Assembly (NCBI GenBank): GCA_003013855.2
Contig: ML058387.1
Span: 372,001 to 436,000, forward strand
Source: Liriodendron chinense
Lineage: Eukaryota; Streptophyta; Magnoliopsida; Magnoliales; Magnoliaceae
Direction of reading: 5' to 3'
DNA: 64,000 nucleotides
The notes under the pieces are model-generated. The model made no database searches. It saw only the letters and a program-made list of their open reading frames with translations, and was not told where the DNA came from. Positions 1-12,606 of the stretch are shown piece after piece. Position 1 is the stretch's first letter; every line of letters begins with the position of its first letter. Position numbers and translations under genes: made by a program.

Positions 1-558
1 CCCCATACAAAGGAAACTTATTATGTGCACTTGTTTTTTGTGATGTTTTGATTCTAAGTGTGTAATTGTCTTTTTTAACAATCCCTGAAGTTTCATTGCA
101 AGATTCGACCAATTTCCCAATGTTTCCCAAAAACAGCGATAAATTACATGATACAACCAGTATATCCCATGCGATAACTGATATGTATCAGTATCCCAAG
201 GGCGCGATACATTGCGCGATAATGATATGGAAAACATTGGTTGGAAGTAATAAAACAGCAAGCAACCTGTTCTTATTCTGAAAGAATACAATCGCAAGAA
301 ACAGTAAACCATATCAACTACACATACACATAAAACGACAAAAAGTAAAGCCGACATATCAAGAGTTTGTATAGAAACAAGTTCTCTTTTAAATGAGTTA
401 AATATTGACATCAGTGAATAAACAGATAATTAGAAATGCGCATATGGTTCTTCTTTGCAAGCCTTTCAAGCATGTCAGGCAATCACTGCAAACATAAAGA
501 ATTGTTAAATTTTAAGTGCAGATCAAGGGGGAAAAAAGTCTAATGTGCACTAAGATAC
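1..558. other. Intronic sequence at left edge, no exon recognised
   Basis: This stretch lies downstream, in gene sense, of the last visible VPS52 exon, so it should be intron. The next expected VPS52 block (the one beginning AEIGS in plant homologues, from memory) was not found on the minus strand. It holds AT-rich sequence and a GCGATA-type degenerate motif near 170–225. No gene is supported here. Confidence 0.5.
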
Positions 559-1996
559 CTGGAATCCACTGAGAAGAGTTTCCATCTGCGACAAAATGCC
601 ATCACAATCATGAATTTGATCATGTAGGGAGACTAAGTTATCACTCTCTTTTATGTAGTCCTGCATGATTAGAAAAGGGTAAGAATCCTAAATGAATACG
701 TACAATGGGGAACACAAACGCACAAAGCTGGAAAACAAAAACACTAATTAAACTTCATTAAAATAGTGAACGCCACTAAATCATAGGTGGTTCTTTCTAA
801 ACGACTTATAACTCACATATTATTTATATGCAAATAGAGAATTATGATTATGAAAGATGTGCAAACAGATAATTTTATTGCATTTTTTGTGGTTTTGGAG
901 TTGAAATGGAAAGAACAAGATCAAGTTGGGAAGCCCCTCTTGCCAGTACTATCACGCAAAATGTTGATAATAGTTCATGGGTAATCTGGGTCTAACTGGA
1001 ATAAAGTATTTAGGAATGATGATCAGACAAGCAATTTTACCATGCATCACATAGATTCTTATTGTATATATGTTTCCAACATAAACTTGGGCCCTCTGCC
1101 AATTTTACCATGCGAGAAACATTTGCCACAAAAATTGCCTACGTAAGTTTTACAATGTGAAAAGAAAACAATATAAGCATCCAATGCAGAGATATAAACA
1201 GGCTGTAGTTCACCAAACCCAAGGATAAAAACATCTGCCAAAAAGTTCTCACATTTAATTCACTCACTATCCTTCAAAGAACTGCAAATTTCTCCTATTT
1301 ATAGAGCACCTTCCGGTGCCAACATCAATGACTAAATAATTGACAAAAGAAAACTTCCCTTAAACTAGTTGTCACCAATGTCCATTGTCTCTAACAGAAA
1401 AAGAGATGTATCTATAAGTTATCAATTTAGGCATAGAAGAGCAACTATATATATTCCGTGCATTAAAGAACAGAATCTGCCAAATAAATCTTTGCAATGT
1501 GTACTATGCTTCTCAACAAGCATTCTTGTCTTGAAACAGGACTGCAACAAGAAGATTCATACTTACAAACACTTACTAAGAACCTTTTCCAAGACAATGG
1601 ATTACATGATTTGTAGCATCACCAGTTCCCCAAAAGAAATTGCTAACAACAAAACTCTAAAACTTAAATGCACCAACCTGAATTGAGTCCAATTCAACTT
1701 GACGCACATCCTTTTCAACACCCTTCGTATATTCACGCAATTTTGTGCCTTTAGCCAATATATTTGCCACTACCTACAAGACAACCAATATTAAAACTCA
1801 AGTGAAATGAAAATACATGAAATTTTGATCTCATAATCATCACAAACAAAAAACTAGAAGAAGATGGTGTCTACTAAAATTCTGATGAATTTACTGATAG
1901 GTAGACCTATCTCTACAAAGCTTCTGTGATATAATTAGATCTTAGATGGATACAAAAAATGTTATTATTTTCTTTAATGGAACAAAGAACTTATAT

Positions 1997-2070
<74 letters not shown>

Positions 2071-4237
2071 ACAACCATTTATTCCACTAGTTGCACGAGC
2101 CCTATAGAATGAATAGGCAGGATCGAAGAGACTCATCTTATCGGATCGGGCATTCCTCCAGCCTCAATCGTGAAAGAGAGATTTGTTCAGATCTTGAAAT
2201 CAGTACCTCTTCCTCTGTCATCAATTCCCTTTCTAGGCAAATAAATCCTACATAGGGCGTAACTCCTACAAGAAGGATCTGGTGTAGGAAGGAAAGTCCG
2301 AAGGTCCAATGGGCATATACACACGGAAACTCCCTAATTACCTTCCTGCCTGCATGCGAGGGGGGGGGGGGGGTCAGAGAGAGAGAACCGTGCAACCTAG
2401 ATTTTAAAAAACGAAAATGATCTCCAACTGTCAAAATCGGTGTGAATACCTCCTCCCTATGAAGAATCCACCAACTCATTGGCCCCTGTAAGGGCAGGGA
2501 AGAAAGAGTACAGACAAGGCAGTTCTCCCTTATCTCCCGAACCCAATTCACTAACCAGTAACCACCAAGAAAACCTGCCAGTACTCCCCACCTAATAGCA
2601 TTAGATGAGTCCCTCTAATTCTAATGAATCTGAGATGTACAACCAAAGGTCTTTCACACCTTGCAAGATAGCATGGACCTCAGCACCACGAGAGTCCCAA
2701 AAACATGAAAAAGGCCTCCCCTATTAAATATATCCTCATTTTTTTTTCTTCAGAGAGAGAGAAAGAGGCAAGAGTAGATTTAGGGATTTTGATATTAAAA
2801 AACCCAAAACAAAGAAATCAAGATACTATTCACAATGGATTCGAATGCCATTTTTTCTAACATGATTCTACACTTAAGAAAGGTACAAAACAAAATTATT
2901 AAAGGACTCTTGTATTTTTTTTAAGGTAAATTTATTGAAAGACAACAAAAGAAAACAAAGGAAAAGGACAAGAATCCTTTAACATCATGATATGTATACC
3001 ATACACATTTTCTCAATTGATCATATCATGATATGTATTACTTTTTTGGTACATGTTGAAGGGAAACGGATGATTAATGAGTTTTTAATATTTTCTGATT
3101 TACTTATACTTTTCATTTGTTTTTTATATGTATATTTTTAAAATCAGAAAAAATCTTACAATTTGCGATTCAATACGATTCAACCCCTTCTACGATTTGC
3201 GATACGATAACAATTTTGACAACATTGCCCATAACCACCACTCATGCACATGTGTAATAAAATTCAGCAAATGAATGACTAAGCTCTAATCTCATATATG
3301 GATAGCATCAGCACCCGACGTAACAAGCATCACACTTATCTTTTTTATTGGTAACTGAAATATCACTTGAAAAGAACAAGACATACATGATCCATCAACA
3401 TAATGGATAAAAGGGGCTAATACAAAGAGAGGGCATATTTACTCCTTCCTTGACAAGAGAACTCATTAACTTTGTGGGAATGCAAGGATGCCTGAAGAAG
3501 CCAAGTCCCAGATTTCAGCACCACTAATTGTATTGAGCATCACCCACATGGATTTGAAATTTCCATGTTACTTCAAACATGCAGCGTAGGCCTCTACATT
3601 TTGGTGTAGAGAATCAAATGCATATGCAACCGCCCCATTAATGGACAATGAAGAAGAACTAAAAGGGCAAAATAATACAGAAGAAAATTGCTACTGAGGT
3701 TACTTACATCGTCATTCTTACATTCTTCTAGTTCTTGTTGTAGCCCCTCCAGTGATACATCATCACTACACGAAACATATACAAGGCATTTTCAGCTACA
3801 ATATTGATAAAGAAACCAGTCTTGGATGGTTGTCAAGATAAAATCGGATAGATACTGAACGGCAGAAGCAGTGCAGTTGTGAACCAAGAGGATACCATTT
3901 AAAAACCAAGGAATGTAGCACATTAATAGAACGTAATTTTCTTCACACAATTGGAAGGGAAATTTATGAAGTTACCAAAGTGATTTAAGACCACCTAGCA
4001 TTATCATCAGAAGGGAATTTCTATCCTTTCTATAGTTACTACAGATACTCTGATGCACCAATCTTCATGCATGACCCTAGAAAAACTACCATACTTTCAC
4101 ATACAAAGAACATAAAAAAAATTGAAAGGGATGGGGAAATACCTGCAAGCATCTTCCTCGAAAGCTAAGTCCCCAACAAACAATCCTAAATCAAATCCAT
4201 TCTTTTGGATATCATGTATCTCGCCATAGGAGTCACC
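559..4237 (-). CDS. VPS52: VPS52 (GARP/EARP subunit), 5' coding exons, partial gene
   Basis: VPS52 (POKY POLLEN TUBE in Arabidopsis) is a subunit of the GARP and EARP complexes, which tether endosome-derived vesicles at the trans-Golgi and recycling endosomes. Four minus-strand exons fit with clean GT–AG borders and phases: 4143–4237 (95 bp, has FDLGLFVGDLAFEEDA), 3708–3765 (58 bp, SLEGLQQELEECKNDD), 1678–1773 (96 bp, AKGTKLREYTKGVE) and 559–660 (102 bp, DYIKESDNLVSLHDQ and LSQMETLLSGFQ). Phases join exactly: the first exon ends in AG and the second supplies T for the Ser codon. The ATG exon was not identified to the right of 4237 and all later exons lie left of the window. The identity comes from remembered family sequence. 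Coding blocks look intact with no stop or frameshift. The intron 1774–3707 carries LINE and microsatellite sequence. Confidence 0.88.
1999..2068. repeat. (G)35 followed by (GA)n microsatellite
   Basis: An uninterrupted run of 35 G (1999–2033) passes directly into about 18 GA units inside a VPS52 intron. A second G run of about 14 lies at 2360–2373, followed by a short GA run. Such purine tracts are mutable, and assembly length may be unreliable. Confidence 0.95.
2470..2750 (-). pseudogene. LINE-type RNase H (RVT_3) fragment
   Basis: On the minus strand this reads as the C-terminal RNase H-like region found in plant LINE proteins. Recognisable pieces are SRGAEVHAILQGVKDLW, a following LELEGLI block, and VNWVREIREN, broken by stops and frame changes. 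The family role is degradation of RNA in RNA/DNA hybrids, but this copy is dead. It sits in the VPS52 intron between exons 1678–1773 and 3708–3765, in the same orientation as the gene. Assignment rests on motif resemblance only. Confidence 0.55.
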
Positions 4238-5038
4238 CTGAAGCCAATTTTCAAAATTTTAGAGCCTAAAATTAAATAGTGATTATACTACTGAAGATAA
4301 AGCATTACATAAGGTAATGAAGAGTAACAGTTCACCAAATGCCAACTCCAATCATAGTATCAGAAAATTCAATGGTAACTAGTACACCTTATAGTAACCA
4401 TGGTTTTGAAAGTCCATATCAGATTGGCCAATATATGTCGGATCCATATCAGCCAGAGGTCTGGAGGAAGGGAAAATTTAAAGATAACCTTGATCTAAAA
4501 CTTTTGTGGCCCACAAAATGGTTTTAATGATTATTTATCACTCTTTCTATCGGTACGGTCCATCTGAGATTTGGATCTTCTTATAATTTTGGTTTACGTC
4601 CTGAAAGTGGGCATAACAACATATGGACGGAGTGGATATACAAAAAATACATCAATGTAGGCCCCACACGGTAGGGGTAACACCCACTAAGGTGTTACCT
4701 GGGTAACACCTACTTCGCTCCCCTCAGATACACGATATGGAGCTAAAACATCCTCGCTCAAAAATCTGTGGCAGTACCAGCATATATTAATCGATACAAG
4801 CACAGGCACACCATATTGGTTGTGCCAATCTGCCTATAATGCCCCTTGGTTGATTTTTTTTTCATTTTTCACTCTTTCTTTTTTCTTCTTCTTCTTCTTC
4901 TTCTTCTTCTTCAAATTCAACCTTAGACAAAGCTTAGAAACCCATTTCTGACTGGATCTAGGCTTGTTTTGGAGATCAAAATAGAAGATTTGAGTGGGAT
5001 TTGAGAATTGAAGCCTACTGAAGGTTTTGGTAAAAATA
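4238..5038. other. VPS52 5' intron or upstream sequence, no start exon found
   Basis: The acceptor of the exon 4143–4237 lies at 4238–4240, so this must be intron at its left end. It contains half of a fold-back MITE (4496–4726) and a (CTT)n tract near 4882–4912. A 75-codon minus-strand frame at 4834–5061 crosses the (CTT)n tract as poly-lysine and runs into an LTR, so it is not taken as the VPS52 start exon. Confidence 0.5.
4496..4726. mobile_element. Fold-back MITE, right half only
   Basis: This carries the right-arm blocks of the window's main fold-back family: CTTTTGTGGCCCACAAAATGG, GAGATTTGGATCTTC, a GGACGGAGTGGAT block, then the terminal GGTAACACC repeats ending near CGCTCC. No left arm is visible. 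Confidence 0.6.
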
Positions 5039-5043
5039 GGTAA

Positions 5044-5990
5044 TGACGCAGGACGCCCCAATTATGATGCATGCTCATGAACACAAGTAATCAGCGGAAA
5101 TAAAAGACAATAATAATCTAAAATTCTAGCATCAATCATTATAACTAAGAAAATCATAAAGGAAACATGCAATGGAGCGGGCCATCATCACAACCATGAA
5201 GTGTGGAATTCAATTATCGCTATGGCTGGATCCGGCGAGGGATGGAACCTCCCGATCTTACATGGTCTTAACCCAATCGATCAATGGGGATCACTAGTCC
5301 GAGGAATCAAAAGGTTTCTCGGATTAGGGATGTGAAAATTTGAGGATTTAGGGTTTTGATCAATTCTCAGATTTTGGTCGTGGAGAATTCAACAAAACAA
5401 AGATTAAAAATAATGGTAAAGGAAATAGATTACCTGGAAGAAGTTGGAGGGGCACAAGGAGAAAAGAGAAGAAGGAAATCAAGGAAGAAGAAACACCATG
5501 AGAGAGAGAGAGAGAGGAGGAGGCAACCAAAGGTTTGCTCTTTTTCATTAATCAACAACTAATCTCGTTTTTAAGGCTTAGCCCACTTAAATAAGCAAAG
5601 GAAAGACATAAAAGTACTAAAATACCCCTAAATACTTAAGTAAAAACGGAACAAAAAAACAAATTGCGCAAAAGGTCGGGCGCTCGGTCGGGCGCCCAAA
5701 GTAGGCCGAAAACCTCCAGTGAGTTTCGAGCGCTAGAGAGGCTAAGTTCGGGTGCCCGAAGACAGTGGTCGGGCGCCCGATCTGGCGCCCGAAGACAGTG
5801 AAATCTGTCCAGTGGGTCTTCTTCCTCCTACTCATGTGTCCTCCCAATGTGGGGTCTTCAATTCTTCAATGTGTCAAATCACATGTGTAGGGTCTTCAAT
5901 GCTGCTCAATAGTCACCTAACCACAAGGAAGACGCTTGTGGTGTGTGCTTTTTTCGCTGATAGACTTTAAATGGTCCCGTGTCCTCATCA
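5044..5990 (-). repeat. 3' LTR of the chromovirus (947 bp)
   Basis: Pairs with 10990–11894. It is about 40 bp longer because of an extra segment near 5725–5795 with additional GGGCGCCCGA palindromes. Over the first roughly 290 bases the two LTRs differ at about a dozen positions by eye, mostly transitions, so the insertion is not recent. Confidence 0.93.
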
Positions 5991-8900
5991 ACTCCCCTCG
6001 GGTGAGAAAAACTCGACTCCGACGAGTTAAAACACTTGTGACGCTCTAGCAAGTCTGGATCAATGCTCTGTAAGTCTGCTTCAGTCAACCACGTAGATTC
6101 TGACGGTGGTTTGTTCTTCCATTTGACAAAATATCTTTGGAAACCTCCATCTCTCGTAGAAACGATCTCTTCATCCATGATTTCCTCAATCTCGTCTTTA
6201 CGAATAATGGGTGGAAGAACGGGTGGGGTAGGTAGTGAAGAAAATTCAGAGAATGGCCATGGAATGAGCAATGGGTCATTGAGAGGATTAGTGAAACGGA
6301 CTAGATCATCCACATTAAAGGTTAGATTAATGCCCATTTTAGGTGGAAGGTCAATCTGATACACGTTGGACCCAATTCTTTGCAATACCTTGAATGGTCC
6401 AGCATTACGAACTTGTAATTTCTTAGCGGTACCCCGTGAGAACCGCTCTGGCCTTATCCTCACCATTACATAGTCTCCTTCCTGAAAATCTTGTAGTCCA
6501 CGATGAGAATCAGCTGAATATTTATAATTATCATTGCTCTTATTAATCCGCTGTCTAATATGTGTATGCAAGTCATGGATATGTCGTGCAAATGCATCAG
6601 CTGATTCAGAAGACCTTTGGGTGACTGACACCGGTAAGAGATCTATTGGCATTCCAGGCTTATAACCACTAATAATTTCAAAAGGACTCGTCCCTGTAGA
6701 TCTATTTACTGACCCATTATAAGCAAATTTAGCAATTGGTAAAATTAGGTCCCAAGTCTTAACATGTTTACCCACTAGACAACGTAAAAGATTTTCAAGA
6801 CTTCGATTTACCACCTCTATTTGCCCATCTGTTTGAGGGTGGTAGGCAGTAGAAAACTGTAAACGAGTACCCATCATGTGCCATAGTGTCTTCCAAAAAT
6901 AATTGATAAATCTGACATCACGGTCAGACACTATGATCTTAGGCAACCCATGGAGACGCACCACACCATCAAAAAAGACACGAGCAATATGAGACGCATC
7001 TAAAATTTTAGAACATGGGAGAAAATGCGCCATTTTAGAGAAGCGATCAACAACAAAAAAGATGGAATCATCCTTTTTAATCGTCTTGGGAAGTCCCAGC
7101 ACGAAATCCATACTAATGTCATGCCACGGAGCATGTGGCACTGGAAATGGCGTATAAAGCCCAGTATTTTGCTTTCATTGCTTTGCCAGCTGACATGTAC
7201 GACACTGCCCTAAAACTTTGGCTACGTCTCGCTTGAGACTTGGCCAATAAAAACGATCATCTACGAGGGCAATGGTCTTATCACAACCAAAGTGGCCAAC
7301 TATCCCTCCCGAATGAAGCTCCCAAACGAGGAATTCACGAAGGGACATACGGGGAATACAAAGTCGGTCTCCCTTGAAAAGGAAACCATCTTTAAGGACA
7401 TAGTCACCCGTACTACGCTGATTACTAGAGAGCGATGCGTAAGTACCCTCAAAATCAGGACATGCGGGATATTCATCTTTCAATTGCTCAAATCCGACTA
7501 CCTCTACACTCAAGGAATTGAGCAACGTCACTCTTCTACTAAGGGCATCCGCAGGTTTGTTTTCAACCCCAGACTTATGTTTCAGGACGAACGAATATTC
7601 CTGAAGAAACGCTACCCACTTAGCATGCCTTTGGTTGAGTTTCTTCTGAGAATGTAAATATCTCAAGGCCTCATGATCAGAAAACAAAACGAATTCTTAC
7701 GGTAAGAGATAGTGACGCCAATGTCTCAGGGATTGCACTACCGCGTAGAACTCTTTATCATAGGTGGAGTACTTCTGTATTACTTCATTTAGTTTCTCAC
7801 TGAAATAGGCTACTGGGTGGCCCTCCTAGCTCAACACTCCACCTATACCAACACCAGATGCATCACACGACACCTCAAAGACTTTAGAAAAGTCAGGTAG
7901 ATGCATGACAAGAACTTCTACCATTTTGCCCTTAATTTCCCTAAAAGCCTTGACTGCGGCTTTAGACCACACGAACTCTCCTTTTTTCATGCATTCAATA
8001 ATGGGAGCCATGATCGTGCTAAATCCCCTAATGAACCAACGATAAAAAGTTGCTAAGCCGTGAAAGCTTCGCACCTCGTGAATGTTCTTCGATTCAGGCC
8101 ACTCAACTATGGCCCTGACCTTTTCAGGGTCTGCGCGCATTTTGTCTGAAGACACTATAAATCCTAAGAACACGACTTGACTAGACATGAACGCACATTT
8201 CTTGAGATTAGCGTACAACTTTTCATTCCCAAGGACGCTACAGACCTACTTCAGATGTTCAAGGTGTGATTCCTTAATGGTACTGTAAATAAGAATGTCA
8301 TCAAAGTACACCACTAGGAATTTTCCCATGAACGGCCTCGAGACTTGTGTCATCACCCGCATAAAAGTACTGGGTGCATTAGTCAAGCCAAAAGGCATGA
8401 CCATCCACTCGTACAGCCCATCTTTCGTTTTAAATGCAGTCTTCCACTCATCTTCTAGGCGTATACGGATTTGGTGATATCACTCTTGAGATCAATTTTG
8501 GAGAATATGGTGGACCTCGCCATCATGTCAAGCATATCATCAAGTCTAGGTATGAGAAACCTATACTTGACGGTAATTTTGTTTATGGCACGGCTGTCCA
8601 CACACATGTGCCATGTGCCGTCTTTCTTTAGCGTCAACAATGCGAGCACGGCACACTGGCTCATGCTCTCCTGGATAAAACCTTTTTACGGAAGCTCATC
8701 AATTTGCCTCTTCAACTCTGCATGCTCTGCAGGGTTCATCCTGTAGTGAGGAAGGTTCGGTACGGATGAGATCAATGGCATGTTAAATGTCCCTCATAGG
8801 TGGTAACTCGTTCGGTAAATCTTCAGGAAACACGTCACTGTATTCCTTTAGAACCGACGTTACCTCATGAGGTAACTCTGATGGAACCTCAGGTGTAATC

Positions 8901-10731
8901 TCTCTTACCACAAGGGCATACACCATGGAATCCTCCTTAGTCTCTTTCTCAACTCTCTCGCATTGATTATGTGAAGAGACTTAGGTTTGGATTTCCTCAC
9001 TTCCTTAGGCTCACTCGCCTTCTCATCATTTTTCTTCCCTAATGTGCTTTCAGGTGGCATAGGATTAAGTTTGATCTTTTTATTGTTATGCATGAAGGTA
9101 CACGCATTTGAACGGCCAAAAATCGTGACGTCATTGTCGAATAGCCGCGGCCTACCTAGGATAATATGTCCAACATCCATAGGTATCACATCACACCATA
9201 GAGACTCCTTGTATGACTCAAACTCGATAGGAACTAAGCACTAATGGGTGACAAGAAAATATGTTTTATCAACCCAAGAAACTTTGTATGGGTCAGGATG
9301 AGGTGTGGATTTCAACTTCAGATGATCTAAGGTGCTAGCGGAAATCACATTCTGACAACTTCCACTGTCCACTATCACCTTACAATTTTTCTCTCCACAC
9401 TTGGCAAGAGTATAGAAGATAGTGTTTCGACGCCAATCAACACTACTCCTAGACTAAGATAGCACACGCCTGACTACTGCAAGCGTTGCTTCATCGCCTA
9501 CTTCCTCTTCATCAGTAAGACCTCCTTTAGGGTGATATTCTTCTACTTCATAATCACTCTAGTCATTAACACCCTCGTGGGACTCACCTATAACTAAGGT
9601 TTTTCCACGGTTCATTGTGGGACACTGATTGGACATGTGATCGAGATTCCCACACTCATAACACCTCACTTGGTTACCCCCACTAGGACCGGCACCAAGA
9701 ACCCCTTTGCCCTCGTCGTCTCCAGGTTTATGCGGAACAGTCGCCTGTGTCCTAGGTTGACTACCAACGTTAAGTCTAGTTCCCTGGGAACCAAATCTAG
9801 CATTAGGGTCTCGAAACTCAAAACGTCTAATGACAAGAGTTTTCAGGTATTACTCTAACTCCTGCACAACTTGATATACTTCATCCAAGTCCGTTAAGGG
9901 CCAAGTATAAGCTCGCACTGAAGATCTCCTCGAAGGCCCGTCTTGAAACATGAGTGTTACTATAGGGGTCCTCATGGGTATCACATCACATCATATACTC
10001 CTTGAATTTGGCGATGTAATCAGCGACAGACATTGACCCTTGGCGTAAGGATTGCAATTGGTCAAGGAGCTTTTGTCGGTATGAGAGAGGAAGATATTTC
10101 TCCTTCAACTTCTCTTTCATCTCATATAAATCCGTGATAGGGGTCTACTAATTCTTTCTATCTTTCACTCAGTGTTGGTCTAAAACAACTTGGCCTGGTC
10201 CAAAAGTTTCATCTTTGCAAACCGCATTTGACGGTTTTCTGACATGTCATACCACTCAAAGGAATGGTCCATGTCAGCAACCCAGTCAAAGAATGCCTCG
10301 GGATCCAGATGCCCATCAAAACTCGGGGCCTCAACTCTCACATTCTTCATCGCACGCTCATCTGGATCGTAACGGTCTTGATGATCATATGTAGCTTATG
10401 CTTCTCGCACAACACCACGACCGGTTCCTCGATCTCTACCACTATTGTCTACACGTGTGGGAGCACGTTCTTCAACGATCCCTCCCACTTGGGAGTGCAC
10501 ATCATCCTCAACGGCGGGGTTCTCCCTTTGGGACGCCTCTAATTGCTCAACGTTAGTCATGGTGGTTGCGATTTGGTTATCTATGCAAGCGAACTCTCGC
10601 TTTTGGCTCGTTTCTAGAGCAGTTATCTTTTGTATCAATTGAGCCAGTTGCTCAGATAACTGCTCGTTATTCATGGTGGGTTGAAGTCCAAAACCTCTAC
10701 CTCTTCTTGTGGGCATACAAGTAAAACTCAA
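5909..10731 (-). pseudogene. Chromovirus gag–pol polyprotein, broken by stops
   Basis: Read right to left. Gag starts near 10716 (MPTRRGRG…) and has a stop near 10395. Gag body with SFDGHLDPEAFFDWVADM lies around 10270–10350. A CCHC zinc knuckle CYECGNLDHMSNQC lies near 9620–9665. A protease DSGS lies near 9370. RT contains KKDGTWHMCVD (8610–8640) and the catalytic VVYFDDILIY near 8290. RNase H follows, with a stop after GVLS near 7826. The integrase H2C2 region (HFGCDK…CRTCQLAK, 7175–7300) is followed by a TGA near 7174. The integrase core has DFVLGLP, VSDRD and QIEVVNR, carrying the catalytic D, D, E. The C-terminus (6200–6010) is a chromodomain with YFVKWKNKP and STW, which directs chromovirus integration. 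The stops rule out a working protein. Confidence 0.9.
5991..6005 (-). other. Polypurine tract of the chromovirus
   Basis: On the minus strand a GAGGGGAGT purine run ends directly at the 3' LTR border (5990/5991), the expected site for plus-strand DNA priming. Confidence 0.75.
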
Positions 10732-10974
10732 ACCAAATTCTACCCAACTTGACCACTATGGATATGCAACTCACAAGATGAACACGATGAATGTAAACTA
10801 TGATGAACTGACAATTAATGAATTTAAACAAAGGCGACTCCAATCTGGAAATTTTCCAAATTAGGAAACTTTCTAAAATTGGAAACTTTCTAAATCTTGA
10901 ACTTTCCTAAAACAGACCTAAAATGAAAATCCTAATTTGTTAACTCCATTTAGACAAAACCATGCAAGCCTATT

Positions 10975-10985
10975 CTCTGATACCA
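10975..10985 (-). other. Primer-binding site, initiator tRNA-Met type
   Basis: The minus strand reads TGGTATCAGAG, four bases inside the 5' LTR edge at 10990. This is the usual plant retrotransposon primer site for initiator tRNA-Met. Confidence 0.9.
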
Positions 10986-10989
10986 AATT

Positions 10990-11894
10990 TGACGCAGGAC
11001 GCCCCAATTATGATGCATGCTCATGAACACAAGTAATCAGCAGAAATAAAAGACAATAATAATCTAAAATTCTAGCATCAATCATCATAACTAAGAAAAT
11101 CATAAAGGAAACATGCAATGGAGCGGGCCATCATCACAACCATGAAGTGTGGAATTCAATTATAAAATGGCTGGATCCGGCAAGGGATGGAACCTCCCGA
11201 TCTTGTATGGTCTTAACCCAATCGATCAATGGGGATCACTAATCCAAGGGATCAAAAGGTTTCTCGGATTAGGGATGTGAAAATCTGAGGATTTAGAGTT
11301 TAGATCAATTCTCAGATTTTGGTCGTGGAGAATTCAACAAAACAGAGATTAAAAATAATGGTAAAGGAGATAGATTACCTGGAAGAAGTTGGAGGGGCAC
11401 AAGGAGAAAAGAAGGAGATCAAGGAAGAAGAAGAAGCACCATGAGAGAGAGGGGGGGGGAAGGAGGCAACCAAAGGTTTGCTCTTTTTCATTAATCAACA
11501 ACTAATCTCGTGTTTAGAGCTTAGCCCACTTAAATAAGCAAAGGAAAGACATAAAAGAACTAAAATACCCCTAAATACTTAAGTAAAAACGGAACATAAA
11601 AACAAGTTGTGCAAAAGGTCGGGCGCTCGGTCGGGCGCGCGCCCGATCGGTCGCCCAAAGTAGGCCAAAAACCTCCAATGAGTTTCAGGCGCCCGAAGAC
11701 AGTGAAATCTGTCCAGTGGGTCTTCTTCCTCCTACACATGTGTCCTCCCAATGTGGGGTCTTCAATTCTTCAATGTGTCAAATCACGTGTGTAGGGTCTT
11801 CGATGTTCCTCAATAGTCGCCTAGCCACAAGGAAGATGCTTGTGGCGTGCGCTTTCTTCGCTGATAGACTTTAAATGATCTCGTATCGTCATCA
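10990..11894 (-). repeat. 5' LTR of the chromovirus (905 bp)
   Basis: The promoter-side LTR for the minus-strand element, ending TG…CA and followed by the GGTAA duplication at 11895. It holds one short cluster of GGTCGGGCGC-type repeats near 11615–11660, against an extended cluster in the partner LTR. Confidence 0.93.
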
Positions 11895-11899
11895 GGTAA

Positions 11900-12547
11900 A
11901 CCATCACTTCCTTTTTTATCTTTTTTTAAGAGCAAAGAAATTTTGTTAAACCGAACAAATTTAGAAGCCAAAGACTCAAAAGCTCAACTCTCAACAGATC
12001 AAGGCAACAGACAACATTTTTACCAAAGAATAGTTCGATACACCATTAAATTCATGTTCAAAACTCAAAGAATGATAGATTCTTCTGTTTCCCATTTTGT
12101 TCCCCCTTTTTTACGCTTCTTTTGTTGCAATTTTTTGGGGCAAAAATTCTGGCCAATACGGACTCCAAAACTGATTTCAGAATATTGATAGTAACAGTCA
12201 TGCTCTTAACCACTTAAAAGGAAAACGTATTTTGATAGAATGGACAACCTAGTTATCTAGTGTTATGTCACTCGATATTCTTCACGACAGCATGGTACAT
12301 GTCTTATACCTCTTAGCATAGCTACATGGCTTAATTTACACATTCCAAATCAAGGATAGACATGCCCTTCAGTGAACTATCTAGCATCGTATCATATCAT
12401 CATCGTTGTCATCATCTTAGCTTTATTCCAAGAAGTTGGGCTTGGATTGTAAATGGCTAACAACAATACTTTTACAATTGGCTCCCTACCAGACACCAAC
12501 TGTCCTCTTTTTCCTGGGCTCTTGAAACCATCTGTCGGAGAAGCTAA
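11900..12547. other. No gene recognised
   Basis: AT-rich sequence between the chromovirus and the LINE tail. Short frames (for example 12453–12662) run into homopolymers and have no recognisable similarity. I see no exon, RNA gene or terminal repeats. Confidence 0.5.
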
Positions 12548-12548
12548 A

Positions 12549-12579
<31 letters not shown>

Positions 12580-12606
12580 GAGGTGGGGGGGGGGGGGGGG
12601 GGGGGA
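12548..12606 (-). repeat. LINE 3' tail: poly(A) with adjoining poly(C) on the minus strand
   Basis: On the plus strand this is a T-rich run (12548–12579) then a G run (about 12585–12606). In minus orientation the A-rich run follows the end of the LINE open frame, as a retroposed 3' tail should. The homopolymer next to it may have expanded later. Confidence 0.7.

Larger units (their letters stand above)
5044..11894 (-). mobile_element. Ty3/gypsy chromovirus LTR retrotransposon, degenerate
   Basis: A complete-structure element on the minus strand, 6851 bp. Two LTRs (5044–5990 and 10990–11894) begin TG and end CA in the window orientation. They are flanked by a perfect 5-bp target duplication GGTAA (5039–5043 and 11895–11899). 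On the minus strand the 5' LTR is followed by a primer-binding site TGGTATCAGAG, complementary to initiator tRNA-Met. The 3' LTR is preceded by a purine-rich tract. Between them lie gag, a zinc knuckle, protease, RT, RNase H, integrase and a chromodomain in the Ty3/gypsy order. Several in-frame stops show it cannot encode an intact polyprotein. The intact target duplication shows it inserted as a unit. It lies right of the known VPS52 exons and could be inside that gene's 5' intron. Confidence 0.93.

Noticed and set aside
421..520. Minus-strand block reading LPDMLERLAKKNHMRISN after an AG
   Set aside because: It looks exon-like but does not match the VPS52 block expected next, and no other family is recognised. 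Treated as chance.
4834..5061. 75-codon minus-strand frame as VPS52 first exon
   Set aside because: It includes a poly-lysine run from a (CTT)n microsatellite, its ATG lies in the chromovirus LTR, and its phase and sequence do not fit VPS52.
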